Shown piece by piece: positions 7,989 through 16,894 of a DNA stretch of 62,017 bases; position 1 is the stretch's first letter; each line of letters starts with the position of its first letter. The position numbers and the translations under genes are program-made. The DNA lies in assembly GCF_004570605.1 (NCBI RefSeq), contig NZ_SPPB01000004.1, positions 1-62,017 of the forward strand, in the 5' to 3' direction. This stretch comes from Granulicatella sp. WM01 (GTDB lineage: Bacteria; Bacillota; Bacilli; Lactobacillales; Aerococcaceae). Below the pieces are notes generated by a model. The model was not told the DNA's origin. It was given only the letters and a program-made list of their open reading frames with translations, and did no database searches.

Positions 7989-9728
7989 ATGAGTGGAGAA
8001 TGGTCTTTAAAAGAATTATACCCATCGTATGAAAGTCAAGAATATCAACAAGATATAACTGAATTAATTCAAGTTTATAAACATTTAGAAACTCTTGAGT
8101 TAGAAGATAATATAACAACAATTCGTCAAGTGATTACATTATTAGAAAGACAATCTGTTTTAGTAAGCCGTCTTTTCTCATTTTCACAATTACAATTAGC
8201 TGTTAATACAACTGATGAAAAAAGTTTACAAGCAAATACAAAAATTCAAAAAATATATTCAGAATACGCTAAAGTTATTGCTAAAGTGTCAAAATTTATT
8301 GGAAGCATTCAAACAGACATCATGCAAGATGAACATTTGGCACAATATGCATTTTTCTTTAAACAAGCTAAAGAAGAATACTCACATATTTTATCAGATG
8401 ATGTTGAAGAAGTTATTGCAATTATGAATATGAGTGCAGGTAGTGCTTGGGGACAAATGCAAGAGTATTTAACATCGACAGTTGAAACACTATTTAATGG
8501 AGAAAGTGTGACATTAAGCGAAATTCGTAATTTAGCGTATGATCCAGATGCTAAAGTAAGAAAAGCTGCTTATGAAACCGAGTTAAATATGTATCGTACC
8601 ATTAAAGAACCCGTTGCTTTTTCATTAAATAATATTAAATCTCAAGTGAATGATGTGACACGCTTAAAAGGATACGAGAGTGCTTTAGAGCATGCTTTAA
8701 GTATTTCTCGTATGAGTAGAGGAACTTTAAATGCCTTATTAGACGCTATAAAAGATTTTTTACCAAGTTTTAGACGTTATTTAAAACATAAAGCACGTTT
8801 ACTCGGTCATGAAAACGGGCTGCCATTTTATGATTTATTTGCACCAATTGGGCAAGGGAATGACAAAAAATTAACGATTGAAGAAACACGAGCATATTTG
8901 GTTAAACATTTTGCGAAATTTTCAGACGATTTAGCTAAAATGACTGATGAATTTTTTGAAAATCATTATATTGATGTATACCCTAGAAAAGGAAAAGTTG
9001 GAGGAGCATTTTGCCATAATTTACCCTATATTAATCAATCACGTATTATGTTGAATTTTGATGGCAGCTTAAGTAATATCGTGACAACGGCACATGAGTT
9101 AGGTCATGCGTATCATGGATTGCATATTGAAAGTCATTTGCCATTAAATTGGGAGTATTCAATGCCAGTTGCAGAAACTGCATCTACATTCAATGAAGCA
9201 TTGATTATGAATAGTATTATGTCAGAGGCAAGTGATGAGGAAAAAGTTAGTTTAATTGAGTCTGAGTTACAAGATACTACACAAATTATCGTAGATATTT
9301 ATTCTCGTTTCCTATTTGAAAGTGCTGTGTTTGAACAACGTAAAGATAAATTTTTATTCTCTAAAGATTTAGAAGCTCTGATGCTTCATGCACAAAAAGA
9401 GGCCTATGGAGATGGATTAGACGAGAATGCCTTGCATCCATTTATGTGGGCATGTAAACCACACTATTATGACACACATTTTAGCTTCTATAATTTCCCA
9501 TATGCATTTGGAGGATTGTTTTCTAAAGGATTGTATGCTATGTATAAACAAAAAACAGAAGGATTTGTTGAAAAGTATCAAGCAATGTTACGTGAAACAA
9601 CAGTGACAAGTGTTGAAGATACAGCTAAAACAATGGGAGTTGATGTGACTACTAAAGCATTTTGGTCAACTGGATTAAAACAAATAGAACAACAAATTGA
9701 TGAATTTATTCGTTTAACGTCTAAATAA
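7989..9728 (+). CDS. pepF: oligoendopeptidase F (peptidase family M3B)
   Basis: The 579-residue protein ends in an M3 metallopeptidase domain with HELGH at residues 369-373 and downstream glutamates in PVAETASTFNEALI that complete the zinc site. There is no signal peptide. It cleaves medium-length oligopeptides inside the cell and so fits with peptide import, for example through the oligopeptide-binding protein at 46895. The start follows AAAAAGGAGG. A hairpin terminator follows at 9801. Confidence 0.93.
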   Translation: MSGEWSLKELYPSYESQEYQQDITELIQVYKHLETLELEDNITTIRQVITLLERQSVLVSRLFSFSQLQLAVNTTDEKSLQANTKIQKIYSEYAKVIAKVSKFIGSIQTDIMQDEHLAQYAFFFKQAKEEYSHILSDDVEEVIAIMNMSAGSAWGQMQEYLTSTVETLFNGESVTLSEIRNLAYDPDAKVRKAAYETELNMYRTIKEPVAFSLNNIKSQVNDVTRLKGYESALEHALSISRMSRGTLNALLDAIKDFLPSFRRYLKHKARLLGHENGLPFYDLFAPIGQGNDKKLTIEETRAYLVKHFAKFSDDLAKMTDEFFENHYIDVYPRKGKVGGAFCHNLPYINQSRIMLNFDGSLSNIVTTAHELGHAYHGLHIESHLPLNWEYSMPVAETASTFNEALIMNSIMSEASDEEKVSLIESELQDTTQIIVDIYSRFLFESAVFEQRKDKFLFSKDLEALMLHAQKEAYGDGLDENALHPFMWACKPHYYDTHFSFYNFPYAFGGLFSKGLYAMYKQKTEGFVEKYQAMLRETTVTSVEDTAKTMGVDVTTKAFWSTGLKQIEQQIDEFIRLTSK

Positions 9729-10310
9729 ACATGATAAAATTTTTGAAGGAACTGGGAAAAAACTAAAATTTTAGCCTTTCGATTACCATTTAAAAAATTG
9801 AAAACAGCTTAGAATCAACGTTTCTGATGACGTCATTATAAGCTGTTTTTTTATTTTTAAGACTTTTTTCCTAGTCCTTTGATAATAAATAAAGTAGTAA
9901 AATTATGCCTTATAGAAACGTTGTGTATTGATAATATATATTTATCATTTTATTTTGTTTTTTATCAAATGATGTTGATCAGTGCAGCCATTCTAGCAAT
10001 GAAAAGATAAGTATGGTTGAACGTTTTTGTTCGTGAACATGATTTGTTGCACACCTTTTTATCTAAGAGTCTAATTAGATAGATACAAACACTGTTCTAA
10101 GTTTTGAATGGAGGGTGTCTACCATTTAAGATAAGTCTATTTGATTGGAAAATCAATTGATTAAGTTTGTTAAAATACCTAGTTAAGAATATCTTGATTG
10201 GATACAATAAACACATTGTTAACATTAACGCGTTTAAAAATAGGCATAATAGTAAATGTTTTTTTAACATTGTGCTATACTCAATAGGAATAATAATTTG
10301 GAGGAATAAT
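9729..10310. other. intergenic region between pepF and nfo
   Basis: About 580 bases. It holds the pepF terminator (9801-9852). Beyond it I see only AT-rich sequence, a short inverted repeat around 10021-10033 (GAACG/TGTTC), and a TATACT box near 10274 that may be the -10 of nfo. An in-frame extension of nfo to 10167 is open but has no ribosome binding site and does not look like protein. Confidence 0.5.
9801..9852 (+). terminator. terminator of pepF
   Basis: AAAACAGCTTA (9801-9811) pairs with TAAGCTGTTTT (9839-9849), followed by a run of seven T in all. The loop of about 27 bases could itself fold around CGTTTC/GACG. Confidence 0.8.
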
Positions 10311-11210
10311 ATGATTTTATTAGGATCACATGTGTCAATGAATGGGAAAGAGATGTTATTAGCATCAGCTAAAGAAGCACATTCCTATGGTGCAAATACA
10401 ATGATGATTTATACGGGAGCACCACAAAATACTAGACGAAAACCTATTGAAGAATTAAATATTGAAAAAGGAACACTTGCTTTAAAGGAATATGGTATAT
10501 CACATATTGTGGTACATGCACCATATATCATTAATCTTGCTAATACGATTAAAGCAGATCATTTTGAATTTGCTATTGAATTTTTACGTGAAGAAATTAA
10601 ACGTGCTGAAGCTTTGGGGGCTACTCAAATTACAATGCATCCTGGTGCACATGTTGGTGCAGGAAGTACATTAGCTATCGCTCGTTTAGTAGAAGGATTG
10701 AATGAGGCATTAGATTCTAAACAAATTCCTCAAATTGCACTCGAAACAATGGCTGGAAAAGGAACTGAGATTGGACGTAGTTTTGAAGAACTAGCACAAA
10801 TTATTGAAGGTGTATCTTGTCATGACAAATTGTCTGTTACATTAGATACTTGCCATACTCATGATGCAGGGTATGCCATTAAAGAAGATTTTGACGGTGT
10901 ATTGAATGAGTTTGATAAGATTATTGGGTTAGACCGCTTAAAAGTTATTCATGTCAATGACTCAAAAAATCCGCAAGGAGCTAAAAAAGACCGTCATGCC
11001 AATATTGGATTTGGTGAAATAGGTTTTGATGCGTTAAATTATATTGTACATCATCCACAATTGCGCCACTTGCCTAAAATTTTGGAAACACCCTATGTTC
11101 AAATTGATGAGGATAAGAAAAATACACGTGCCCCATATAAGCATGAAATAGCTATGTTATTGAATAGACAATTTAATCCCAATCTGTTGGAGGATATTAT
11201 TGGAGGATAA
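10311..11210 (+). CDS. nfo: endonuclease IV (AP endonuclease)
   Basis: The 299-residue product has the family signatures [46 protein letters not shown] and [22 protein letters not shown], supplying the His/Glu/Asp ligands of the tri-zinc site. It incises DNA at abasic sites during base excision repair. I chose the ATG at 10311 behind TTTGGAGGAATAAT. The longer frame from 10167 is not supported. The Zur-like regulator gene follows after two bases, so the two are co-transcribed, which is a common pairing in Firmicutes. Confidence 0.95.
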   Translation: MILLGSHVSMNGKEMLLASAKEAHSYGANTMMIYTGAPQNTRRKPIEELNIEKGTLALKEYGISHIVVHAPYIINLANTIKADHFEFAIEFLREEIKRAEALGATQITMHPGAHVGAGSTLAIARLVEGLNEALDSKQIPQIALETMAGKGTEIGRSFEELAQIIEGVSCHDKLSVTLDTCHTHDAGYAIKEDFDGVLNEFDKIIGLDRLKVIHVNDSKNPQGAKKDRHANIGFGEIGFDALNYIVHHPQLRHLPKILETPYVQIDEDKKNTRAPYKHEIAMLLNRQFNPNLLEDIIGG

Positions 11211-11212
11211 TT

Positions 11213-11692
11213 ATGGAAAGTGTAGAAAGAGCGATTCAGTTAATGAAAGAACATGGGTATAAAAATACCCCTAAGCGTCAAGCGATGCTAGAAGTTATTG
11301 CTAAATCTGAACGTTTTGTATCCGCTAAAGACGTGCAAGATGCGTTGAAAGACACGTATAAAGGGTTAAGTTATGATACAGTATATCGTAATTTATATAC
11401 ATTTGTTGAACAAGGCATATTAGAAATGAGCCAAAGAGATGGAGAAAAAGTTTTCGTCATGCATTGTTTAGATCATGTACACCACCATCATTTTATTTGT
11501 AAAAATTGTCAAAAAATTACTGAAATTGAAGTCTGCCCTATGGATGTATTTGAAAAGCAACTGCCCGGATATATTTTTTTAGGGCATCATTTTGAAATTG
11601 TAGGGTTGTGTCCTAATTGTCTTGATAAAAAAGAGGATATAGAAAAATATATGCCAAAACAAGCTAATGGGTGCCATTGTGGAAACCATTAG
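11213..11692 (+). CDS. zur: Fur-family metalloregulator, Zur-like
   Basis: The 159-residue protein has a winged-helix N-terminal half (YKNTPKRQAMLEVI and LSYDTVYRNLYTF) and a metal-binding half with HVHHHHFICKNC, followed by CPNC. These give the structural CxxC/CxxC zinc site and His ligands. The ICKNCQKITEIEVCPMD segment is closer to Zur than to PerR or Fur as I remember those sequences. It would repress zinc uptake genes when zinc is sufficient. A cysteine/histidine tail (GCHCGNH) could bind extra metal. Fur or PerR activity cannot be excluded. Confidence 0.75.
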   Translation: MESVERAIQLMKEHGYKNTPKRQAMLEVIAKSERFVSAKDVQDALKDTYKGLSYDTVYRNLYTFVEQGILEMSQRDGEKVFVMHCLDHVHHHHFICKNCQKITEIEVCPMDVFEKQLPGYIFLGHHFEIVGLCPNCLDKKEDIEKYMPKQANGCHCGNH

Positions 11693-11789
11693 AAGAGATT
11701 AGTTATTTTTTGTATATTTTAGTTGACTTATTGCATGTAAATGCGTATCATGGTAATGATATAAATTACTTTAGAGATGAGTGTAAACT

Positions 11790-11942
11790 ATGGTACAAAA
11801 AAAGACAGGCTTAGCATGTACAACGTGCGGACAACGCAATTATACTGTGACTCCTACTGAAAAGGGAAAAACAGTGCGTTTAGAAATAAAAAAATTCTGC
11901 CGTTATTGTGCAAAGCACACTTTACATAAGGAGACGAAATAA
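11790..11942 (+). CDS. rpmG: 50S ribosomal protein L33
   Basis: A 50-residue frame, MVQKKTGLACTTCGQRNY onwards, ends KFCRYCAKHTLHKETK. The two CxxC pairs mark the zinc-binding form of L33. A TATGGTAATG-like region lies upstream. The TAA is directly followed by the ATG of secE, the conserved order rpmG-secE. Confidence 0.93.
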   Translation: MVQKKTGLACTTCGQRNYTVTPTEKGKTVRLEIKKFCRYCAKHTLHKETK

Positions 11943-12116
11943 ATGAAGTTTTTAAAAAGCGTATTTTCTGAAATGAAACAAGTAACTTGGCCAAAAGGAA
12001 AAGTTTTAGCAGCAATGACTTGGACAGTTGTATCTAGCATTGTGGTCTTAGCCATTTTCTTTGGACTTGTAGATTCTGCAATAAGTGCAGCAGTAGGTTG
12101 GTTATTGTCTTTATAA
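11943..12116 (+). CDS. secE: preprotein translocase subunit SecE
   Basis: The 57-residue protein MKFLKSVFSEMKQVTWPKGK has the amphipathic SecE signature (EMKQVTWPK) followed by one transmembrane helix (about residues 26-52). It clamps the SecY channel. The GGAG of its ribosome site lies in the end of rpmG and there is no gap between the two genes. The usual third gene, nusG, does not follow. Confidence 0.92.
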   Translation: MKFLKSVFSEMKQVTWPKGKVLAAMTWTVVSSIVVLAIFFGLVDSAISAAVGWLLSL

Positions 12117-12150
12117 AATATGTAAACATGCTTTTTATAGAAGGAGGGTA

Positions 12151-12173
12151 CTCTTTTTGTAAAGAGCATTTTT
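12151..12173 (+). terminator. possible terminator after secE
   Basis: CTCTTT (12151-12156), loop, AAAGAG (12161-12166), then CATTTTTAA. The stem is short. It would separate rpmG-secE from ecsA. Confidence 0.5.
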
Positions 12174-12234
12174 AACTCGTATCTCAACAAGATGTTGTAA
12201 CATATTTTGGTAAGAAGTGATTAAGGAGAAAATC

Positions 12235-12966
12235 ATGGTATTAAATATTGAACATGTCACTGGTGGATATACATTGATGCCAGTAATAAAAGATATAAGT
12301 ATGAGCGTGAACAGTGGAGAATTGGTTGCACTAATTGGATTGAATGGTGCAGGAAAAAGTACAACGCTAAAACATATTATGGGAATGATGATGCCACATT
12401 CTGGACAAATAACAGTTAATCATATTCCTTTAGGGCAGCAGCTTGATGATTACCGTCAACATATTGCTTATATCCCTGAAACACCTTTACTATATCATGA
12501 GTTAACATTAAAAGAACATATTGAATTAAATGCCCTAGCACATCACATGAGTGTTGAAGAAGGTTTGAAAAATGCAGAGCCTTTTTTGAAAACATTTCAT
12601 TTATGGGATAAACTGGATTGGTCCCCAGCTTATTTTTCCAAAGGCATGAAGCAAAAGGTTATGATTATTTGTGCGTTTATGCTTGAAGCTAGTTTGTATA
12701 TTATTGATGAGCCTTTTTTAGGTTTAGATCCACTTGCGATTAGAGATTTTTTAGTGATGATAGAAGATAAAAAGCAAAAAGGATCAGGTATTTTAATGTC
12801 AACACATGTATTATCTACTGCTGAAAGAAAATGTGATCGATTTATTTTAATGCATGAAGGAACGATTCGAGCAGAGGGAAATTTAGAGCAATTACGTCAA
12901 CAATTTAATATGCCAGAGGCTACTTTAGATGATATCTATATTTGCATGGCAGAATTGGCGGTGTAG
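12235..12966 (+). CDS. ecsA: ABC transporter ATP-binding protein EcsA
   Basis: The 243-residue ATPase has Walker A GLNGAGKST, an atypical signature YFSKGMKQK in place of LSGGQ, Walker B LYIIDEPFLGLDP, and the switch region STHVLSTAE. The SKGMKQK variant is characteristic of EcsA. With EcsB it forms a transporter known in Bacillus and Staphylococcus to affect secretion, intramembrane proteolysis and peptide handling. I chose the ATG at 12235, seven bases after AAGGAG; the GTG at 12217 lies upstream of that site. ecsB follows after two bases. Confidence 0.92.
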   Translation: MVLNIEHVTGGYTLMPVIKDISMSVNSGELVALIGLNGAGKSTTLKHIMGMMMPHSGQITVNHIPLGQQLDDYRQHIAYIPETPLLYHELTLKEHIELNALAHHMSVEEGLKNAEPFLKTFHLWDKLDWSPAYFSKGMKQKVMIICAFMLEASLYIIDEPFLGLDPLAIRDFLVMIEDKKQKGSGILMSTHVLSTAERKCDRFILMHEGTIRAEGNLEQLRQQFNMPEATLDDIYICMAELAV

Positions 12967-12968
12967 TT

Positions 12969-14153
12969 ATGCTGAAAGATTTATGGAAAACTCGGCAAAA
13001 AACGCATATACAAGCTATGCTAAAATATATGAAATATATTTTTAACGATCATTTTGTTATTGTTTTGTTTATTTGTCTTGGTTTTTTAATGATAGCTTAT
13101 GCACATTTTGTGCTTCATGTGACAGCTGAAGTATTGCATCACCCATTAATGACATTAGGTTTAGTAGGTCTATTTTCAGTAAGTGTATTATTTGGACGTT
13201 TAGCCACATTGTTGAAACCGGCAGATACTCATTTTTTAAGTGTAATGGAAAGTCAGTGGGATGTTTATATGACCCAGGCAAAATGGTATAGTATGATTAT
13301 ACCGAGTGTATGGTATATCAGTTTAGTGATACTCAGTTATCCTTTAATTGTTGCATTGAACATTCCATTATATTATTGTCTATTTATGATTATGTTTAGT
13401 TTAAAATGGATACAGTTTACTGCAATCCATTATGCATTTAAATCATCACGTTTAAAACATCGGTATGTGACCTGTGGGATATTATTCTATAGTGTGTTGG
13501 TTTTTGCATTTGCGTTTTATGTATCAATGATTTTGGCAATAGCCTTGAGTCTACTAGGAGTATTTTTCACTCACTATACTTGTCGACAAGGCGTTTATCA
13601 ATGGGAGAAGATGTTATCTTATGAATTAAAACGGCAAAATAGTGTTTTTCGTTTTATTCAGCTTTTTGTTGATGTGCCTATTTATCATGAAAAGTATAAG
13701 CCTAGAAAATATTTGAATGCATGTTTATCTAAAACGGCTAATATGCATACGTATATTATGGAACGTTTATTTTTACGTGCATCTCATTATTTAGGATTAA
13801 GCATTAGGTTAAGTCTAATTTCTATTGTATTTATGCTTTTTTTACCGAATGATTTAGTAAAACTAGGTATTGGTGTAGCGACTGCCTACATAACTGCTTT
13901 CCAATTATTACCTTTATATGTGCATTATCAAGATGTCATGCATTTACTTGGATGGCCGATGCGCTCAGAGGCAAAAAAGAGTGCTTTTTTGAGTAGCTTA
14001 AAGCGGATTTTAAGTGTACAAACAATTATAAGCCATGTTTTTCTTTTTATCATCATAAGGGATATACATGTTTTGATTAGCGTGTTTGGCACATTATTAT
14101 TTATTTATATCATTTTACCATTGTATATTAAGCAAAAAATTGATAAAATGTAA
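12969..14153 (+). CDS. ecsB: ABC transporter permease EcsB
   Basis: The 394-residue product has multiple hydrophobic helices (HFVIVLFICLGFLMIAYAHF, then SVSVLFGRLATLL, and others up to the C-terminus) and begins with LKDLWKTRQKTHIQAMLKYMKYIFNDHF, typical of EcsB. It pairs with the preceding ATPase. The ATG at 12969 is used because the in-frame ATG at 12942 lies inside ecsA without a ribosome site; the site here is weak (GGCGGTG), suggesting coupling to ecsA translation. Confidence 0.88.
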   Translation: MLKDLWKTRQKTHIQAMLKYMKYIFNDHFVIVLFICLGFLMIAYAHFVLHVTAEVLHHPLMTLGLVGLFSVSVLFGRLATLLKPADTHFLSVMESQWDVYMTQAKWYSMIIPSVWYISLVILSYPLIVALNIPLYYCLFMIMFSLKWIQFTAIHYAFKSSRLKHRYVTCGILFYSVLVFAFAFYVSMILAIALSLLGVFFTHYTCRQGVYQWEKMLSYELKRQNSVFRFIQLFVDVPIYHEKYKPRKYLNACLSKTANMHTYIMERLFLRASHYLGLSIRLSLISIVFMLFLPNDLVKLGIGVATAYITAFQLLPLYVHYQDVMHLLGWPMRSEAKKSAFLSSLKRILSVQTIISHVFLFIIIRDIHVLISVFGTLLFIYIILPLYIKQKIDKM

Positions 14154-14212
14154 GACTGTAGTGGTAAATATCACTGAACAAAATGAATGAGTGTAGAAAG
14201 AACAGGTGTAAA

Positions 14213-14992
14213 ATGGATACAGAATGGGAGTTACATCCTTTAGGTGGTGAAACAGGACAAGCCTATATGGGTGTCAAAGATCAGGAACATATCTTTTTAA
14301 AACGGAATACGACGCCATTTTTAGCAGCTGTATCAACAGAGGGTATTGCACCTAAGATGCTGTGGACAAAACGAACAGTACATGGTGAAGTATTGACGGC
14401 ACAGACTTGGATTGATGCAAGATTATTAGAAACTTGTGAAATGGTTGAATATGATGTCTTAGAATTAGTGAGATATATTCATTTATCTAAACCGCTGTTA
14501 AGCATGCTATATCGTATGAAAGGTGATATTTATTTTCCAATAGATTTTTTACATGTGTACGAACAAGATTTACAACATGATCTAAAAACGCATAGTTTTT
14601 TGGCACAAGTGCTGGATTATTTAAAACGTGTGGCACCACATATTGAGAATAGTCCTAAGACCGTTTGTCATGGTGATTTAAATCATCGGAATTTCTTGTT
14701 AGAAAAACAAGGTCGTCTTTATTTAGTGGATTGGGAAATGGTAAAAATTGCTGATCCTATTTCAGATATTGCATCTTTATTGTGTCAATATGTCGATAGA
14801 AAAGATTGGTTGATGTGGTTAGATGTTTATGGCATTGATGTTGACCAAAATATTTTAAGACGTTTGGAATGGTATGCATTATACTATTGTTTAATGGATG
14901 TCAAGAAAAGTCAATTCCAAGGACGTTATCATCAAATGAATCGAAGTATTTTATTGATGAAAGAGTTGTTAGGTAAACAGAGATTATTATAA
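14213..14992 (+). CDS. phosphotransferase-family kinase (YtmP-like, choline/aminoglycoside kinase fold)
   Basis: The 259-residue product has VCHGDLNHRNFLL (catalytic loop, HGDxxxxN) and LVDWEMVKIADPISDIASLL (metal-binding Asp), the hallmarks of the APH/choline kinase fold. Its place between ecsB and trmB is the conserved position of YtmP in Firmicutes. The small-molecule substrate is unknown, and resistance is not implied. The ATG at 14213 is preferred over 14183, since AGGTG precedes only the former. Confidence 0.85.
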   Translation: MDTEWELHPLGGETGQAYMGVKDQEHIFLKRNTTPFLAAVSTEGIAPKMLWTKRTVHGEVLTAQTWIDARLLETCEMVEYDVLELVRYIHLSKPLLSMLYRMKGDIYFPIDFLHVYEQDLQHDLKTHSFLAQVLDYLKRVAPHIENSPKTVCHGDLNHRNFLLEKQGRLYLVDWEMVKIADPISDIASLLCQYVDRKDWLMWLDVYGIDVDQNILRRLEWYALYYCLMDVKKSQFQGRYHQMNRSILLMKELLGKQRLL

Positions 14993-14994
14993 AA

Positions 14995-15038
14995 AACTGG
15001 TGCTAGTATACTTTGCTGGCACCAGTATACTATATACA
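14995..15038 (+). other. hairpin between the kinase gene and trmB
   Basis: CTGGTGC pairs with GGCACCAG across a loop containing TAGTATAC, and AGTATACT is repeated after the stem. There is no T-run, so it looks more like an RNA processing or attenuation structure than a classical terminator. Confidence 0.45.
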
Positions 15039-15050
15039 TAAGGAGAAGAT

Positions 15051-15707
15051 ATGAGATTAAGAAATAAACCATGGGCTAAAGAAAAAATAGCTGCCTATCC
15101 ACAATATGTTGTTAGTCAACCAGAGCAGTGGAGAGGACGTTGGAGTGAGCGTTTTGGAAATAATAACCCAATTCATATTGAAATTGGAATGGGAAAAGGG
15201 CAGTTCATTACAGGAATGGCTAAAGCAAATCCGCATATTAATTATATAGGTATTGAGATTCAAACAAGTGTGGTTGTTGTTGCTTTAGATAAGCTAATTG
15301 AGCAACCTTTAGACAATTTACAGTTATTACATGTTAATGGTGGAGATATTACAGAATTTTTTGAAAAAGAGGAAGTTCATCGGATTTATTTGAATTTTTC
15401 TGATCCTTGGCCAAAGAAAAAACATGAAAAAAGACGGCTGACATATTCTTCTTTTTTAAAAAGCGATGAAACAGTACTTGTTCCAAATGGTGAAATTCAT
15501 TTTAAGACAGATAACCAAGGACTATTTGAATATTCTTTAACGAGTTTTTCACAGTATGGTATGCTTTTAAAACAAGTGTGGTTAGACTTACATCAGAGTG
15601 ATTTCCAAGGAAATATTATGACAGAATATGAGGAAAAATTTTCCTCAAGAGGACAGAGAATTTATCGAGTTGAAGCACAATTTGTGGCAAAACATAAAGG
15701 CGTTTAG
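15051..15707 (+). CDS. trmB: tRNA (guanine-46-N7)-methyltransferase
   Basis: The 218-residue protein has [12 protein letters not shown] (AdoMet motif I) and [19 protein letters not shown], the TrmB signature with catalytic Asp. It methylates G46 of tRNA to m7G. The start follows AAGGAGAAG, seven bases away. The order ecsA-ecsB-ytmP-trmB is conserved in this group, which supports the call. Confidence 0.95.
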   Translation: MRLRNKPWAKEKIAAYPQYVVSQPEQWRGRWSERFGNNNPIHIEIGMGKGQFITGMAKANPHINYIGIEIQTSVVVVALDKLIEQPLDNLQLLHVNGGDITEFFEKEEVHRIYLNFSDPWPKKKHEKRRLTYSSFLKSDETVLVPNGEIHFKTDNQGLFEYSLTSFSQYGMLLKQVWLDLHQSDFQGNIMTEYEEKFSSRGQRIYRVEAQFVAKHKGV

Positions 15708-15780
15708 AAAAAGAATTATTTTAATGTATCTATATGAAAAGTGTGCTATAATATAAAAAAATAAGAAAAGAGGTTATTTT

Positions 15781-16482
15781 ATGAATAATACTGTTTATTC
15801 AGTTGAACAACAAAGAGGAATTAATCGTTTTATTGCAAAATCTTTTTCATGGATGATTGGTGGATTGTTGATTAGTGCACTTAGTGCATATATTTTATTA
15901 AATACACGCGAATTATTGTATATGATTGTGTCTAATCGGCTAGCTTACTTTGGATTAATTATTGCACAACTTGTCTTAGCGTATGGTTTACGTATTGATC
16001 CAGCAAAACTTGAAAATACAGGGTCATATATGTTTAAATTTATTCTGTATTCCATGCTTACAGGTGTGACATTTTCTGTTGTTGCATTAGTTTATACAAG
16101 CCAGTCTATTATACAAGCATTCGTTTCTACAGCAGCTTTATTTGCTATTTTATGTTTGTATGGATACTCAACATCAAAAGATTTAACAAAATTAGGTCAT
16201 TTTCTATTTCCGGTTTTAATAGGTGTTATTGTAGTATCAGTATTGAATATACTATTTTTTAGAAGTAGTGGAATGGGATTAGTGTTGTCCATTTTAACAA
16301 TGATTATTTTCATTGGACTGACAATGTATGATATGCAAAAAATTAAATCCATTTATTTATATTTTGAAGGCGTTCCTTCTGTACATACTAGCTTATCTAT
16401 TGGATGTGCATTAGAGTTATACTTAGATTTTATCAACTTATTCTTATCTGTGCTACGTATTTTTGGACGTACACGAGATTAG
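15781..16482 (+). CDS. Bax inhibitor-1 family membrane protein
   Basis: The 233-residue protein has about seven hydrophobic helices, and the C-terminal MYDMQKIKSIY and LELYLDFINLFLSVLRIFG are typical of the BI-1/YetJ/YbhL family, which includes pH-sensitive calcium leak channels. It sits in the cytoplasmic membrane. A TATAAT box at 15747-15752 precedes a good ribosome site (AAGAGG). The next small gene follows after 12 bases. The physiological role in this organism is unknown. Confidence 0.88.
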   Translation: MNNTVYSVEQQRGINRFIAKSFSWMIGGLLISALSAYILLNTRELLYMIVSNRLAYFGLIIAQLVLAYGLRIDPAKLENTGSYMFKFILYSMLTGVTFSVVALVYTSQSIIQAFVSTAALFAILCLYGYSTSKDLTKLGHFLFPVLIGVIVVSVLNILFFRSSGMGLVLSILTMIIFIGLTMYDMQKIKSIYLYFEGVPSVHTSLSIGCALELYLDFINLFLSVLRIFGRTRD

Positions 16483-16494
16483 AGGTGTGTTCAT

Positions 16495-16797
16495 TTGAAG
16501 ACAATTACAAAATGGATAATTGGTGCAAGTACATTAGCTTGTGGGGTACTTGCGTATAAGCATTATGACCATGTTAAAATTCAACGTTTATGCAAACAGA
16601 CATTAGCTAATGCTTGTCAATGTGTTGAAGAGTATGAAAATATTGTTGGAACATGGATTGATATGCATGCACAAATGCATTCAGAATATGGTTTAGTTTT
16701 TGTAGGTGGAGTGACAACGTCATCTCATACGTATGATTTTATAGCGGACGCACGTCATGCACAGATTATTGTTTTTGATAAACAAGTGCGTGTATAA
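16495..16797 (+). CDS. small uncharacterised protein with N-terminal membrane segment
   Basis: The 100-residue product starts at TTG behind GAGGTG. Its N-terminus KTITKWIIGASTLACGVLAY could be a signal anchor. The remainder, with CKQTLANACQCVEEYENIVG and FVGGVTTSSHTYDFIADA, is not recognised. It is likely co-transcribed with the BI-1 gene and ends before a terminator at 16814. Confidence 0.6.
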   Translation: MKTITKWIIGASTLACGVLAYKHYDHVKIQRLCKQTLANACQCVEEYENIVGTWIDMHAQMHSEYGLVFVGGVTTSSHTYDFIADARHAQIIVFDKQVRV

Positions 16798-16813
16798 ACT
16801 TGAATAAACGTGT

Positions 16814-16845
16814 AAAAAACAGTATACTATGTGTACTGTTTTTTT
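16814..16845 (+). terminator. terminator after the BI-1 operon
   Basis: AAAAAACAGTA pairs with TACTGTTTTTT around a ten-base loop (TACTATGTG region), giving a classical hairpin with a run of T. Confidence 0.8.
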
Positions 16846-16894
16846 GTTACTTAAAAAGTTAACAAAGGATTAAAGATAGGAGAGGAGTTACATC

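Noticed and set aside
10167-10310. 48-codon upstream extension of nfo
   Set aside because: The strong ribosome site is directly before ATG 10311, and endonuclease IV normally starts with this MxLGSHVS sequence.
11903-12190. 95-codon minus-strand frame over secE
   Set aside because: It lies antisense to rpmG/secE, which are clearly real by motif and arrangement.
14213-14992. Aminoglycoside resistance from the APH-fold kinase
   Set aside because: The gene sits in the conserved ytmP position between ecsB and trmB; the fold alone does not indicate resistance.
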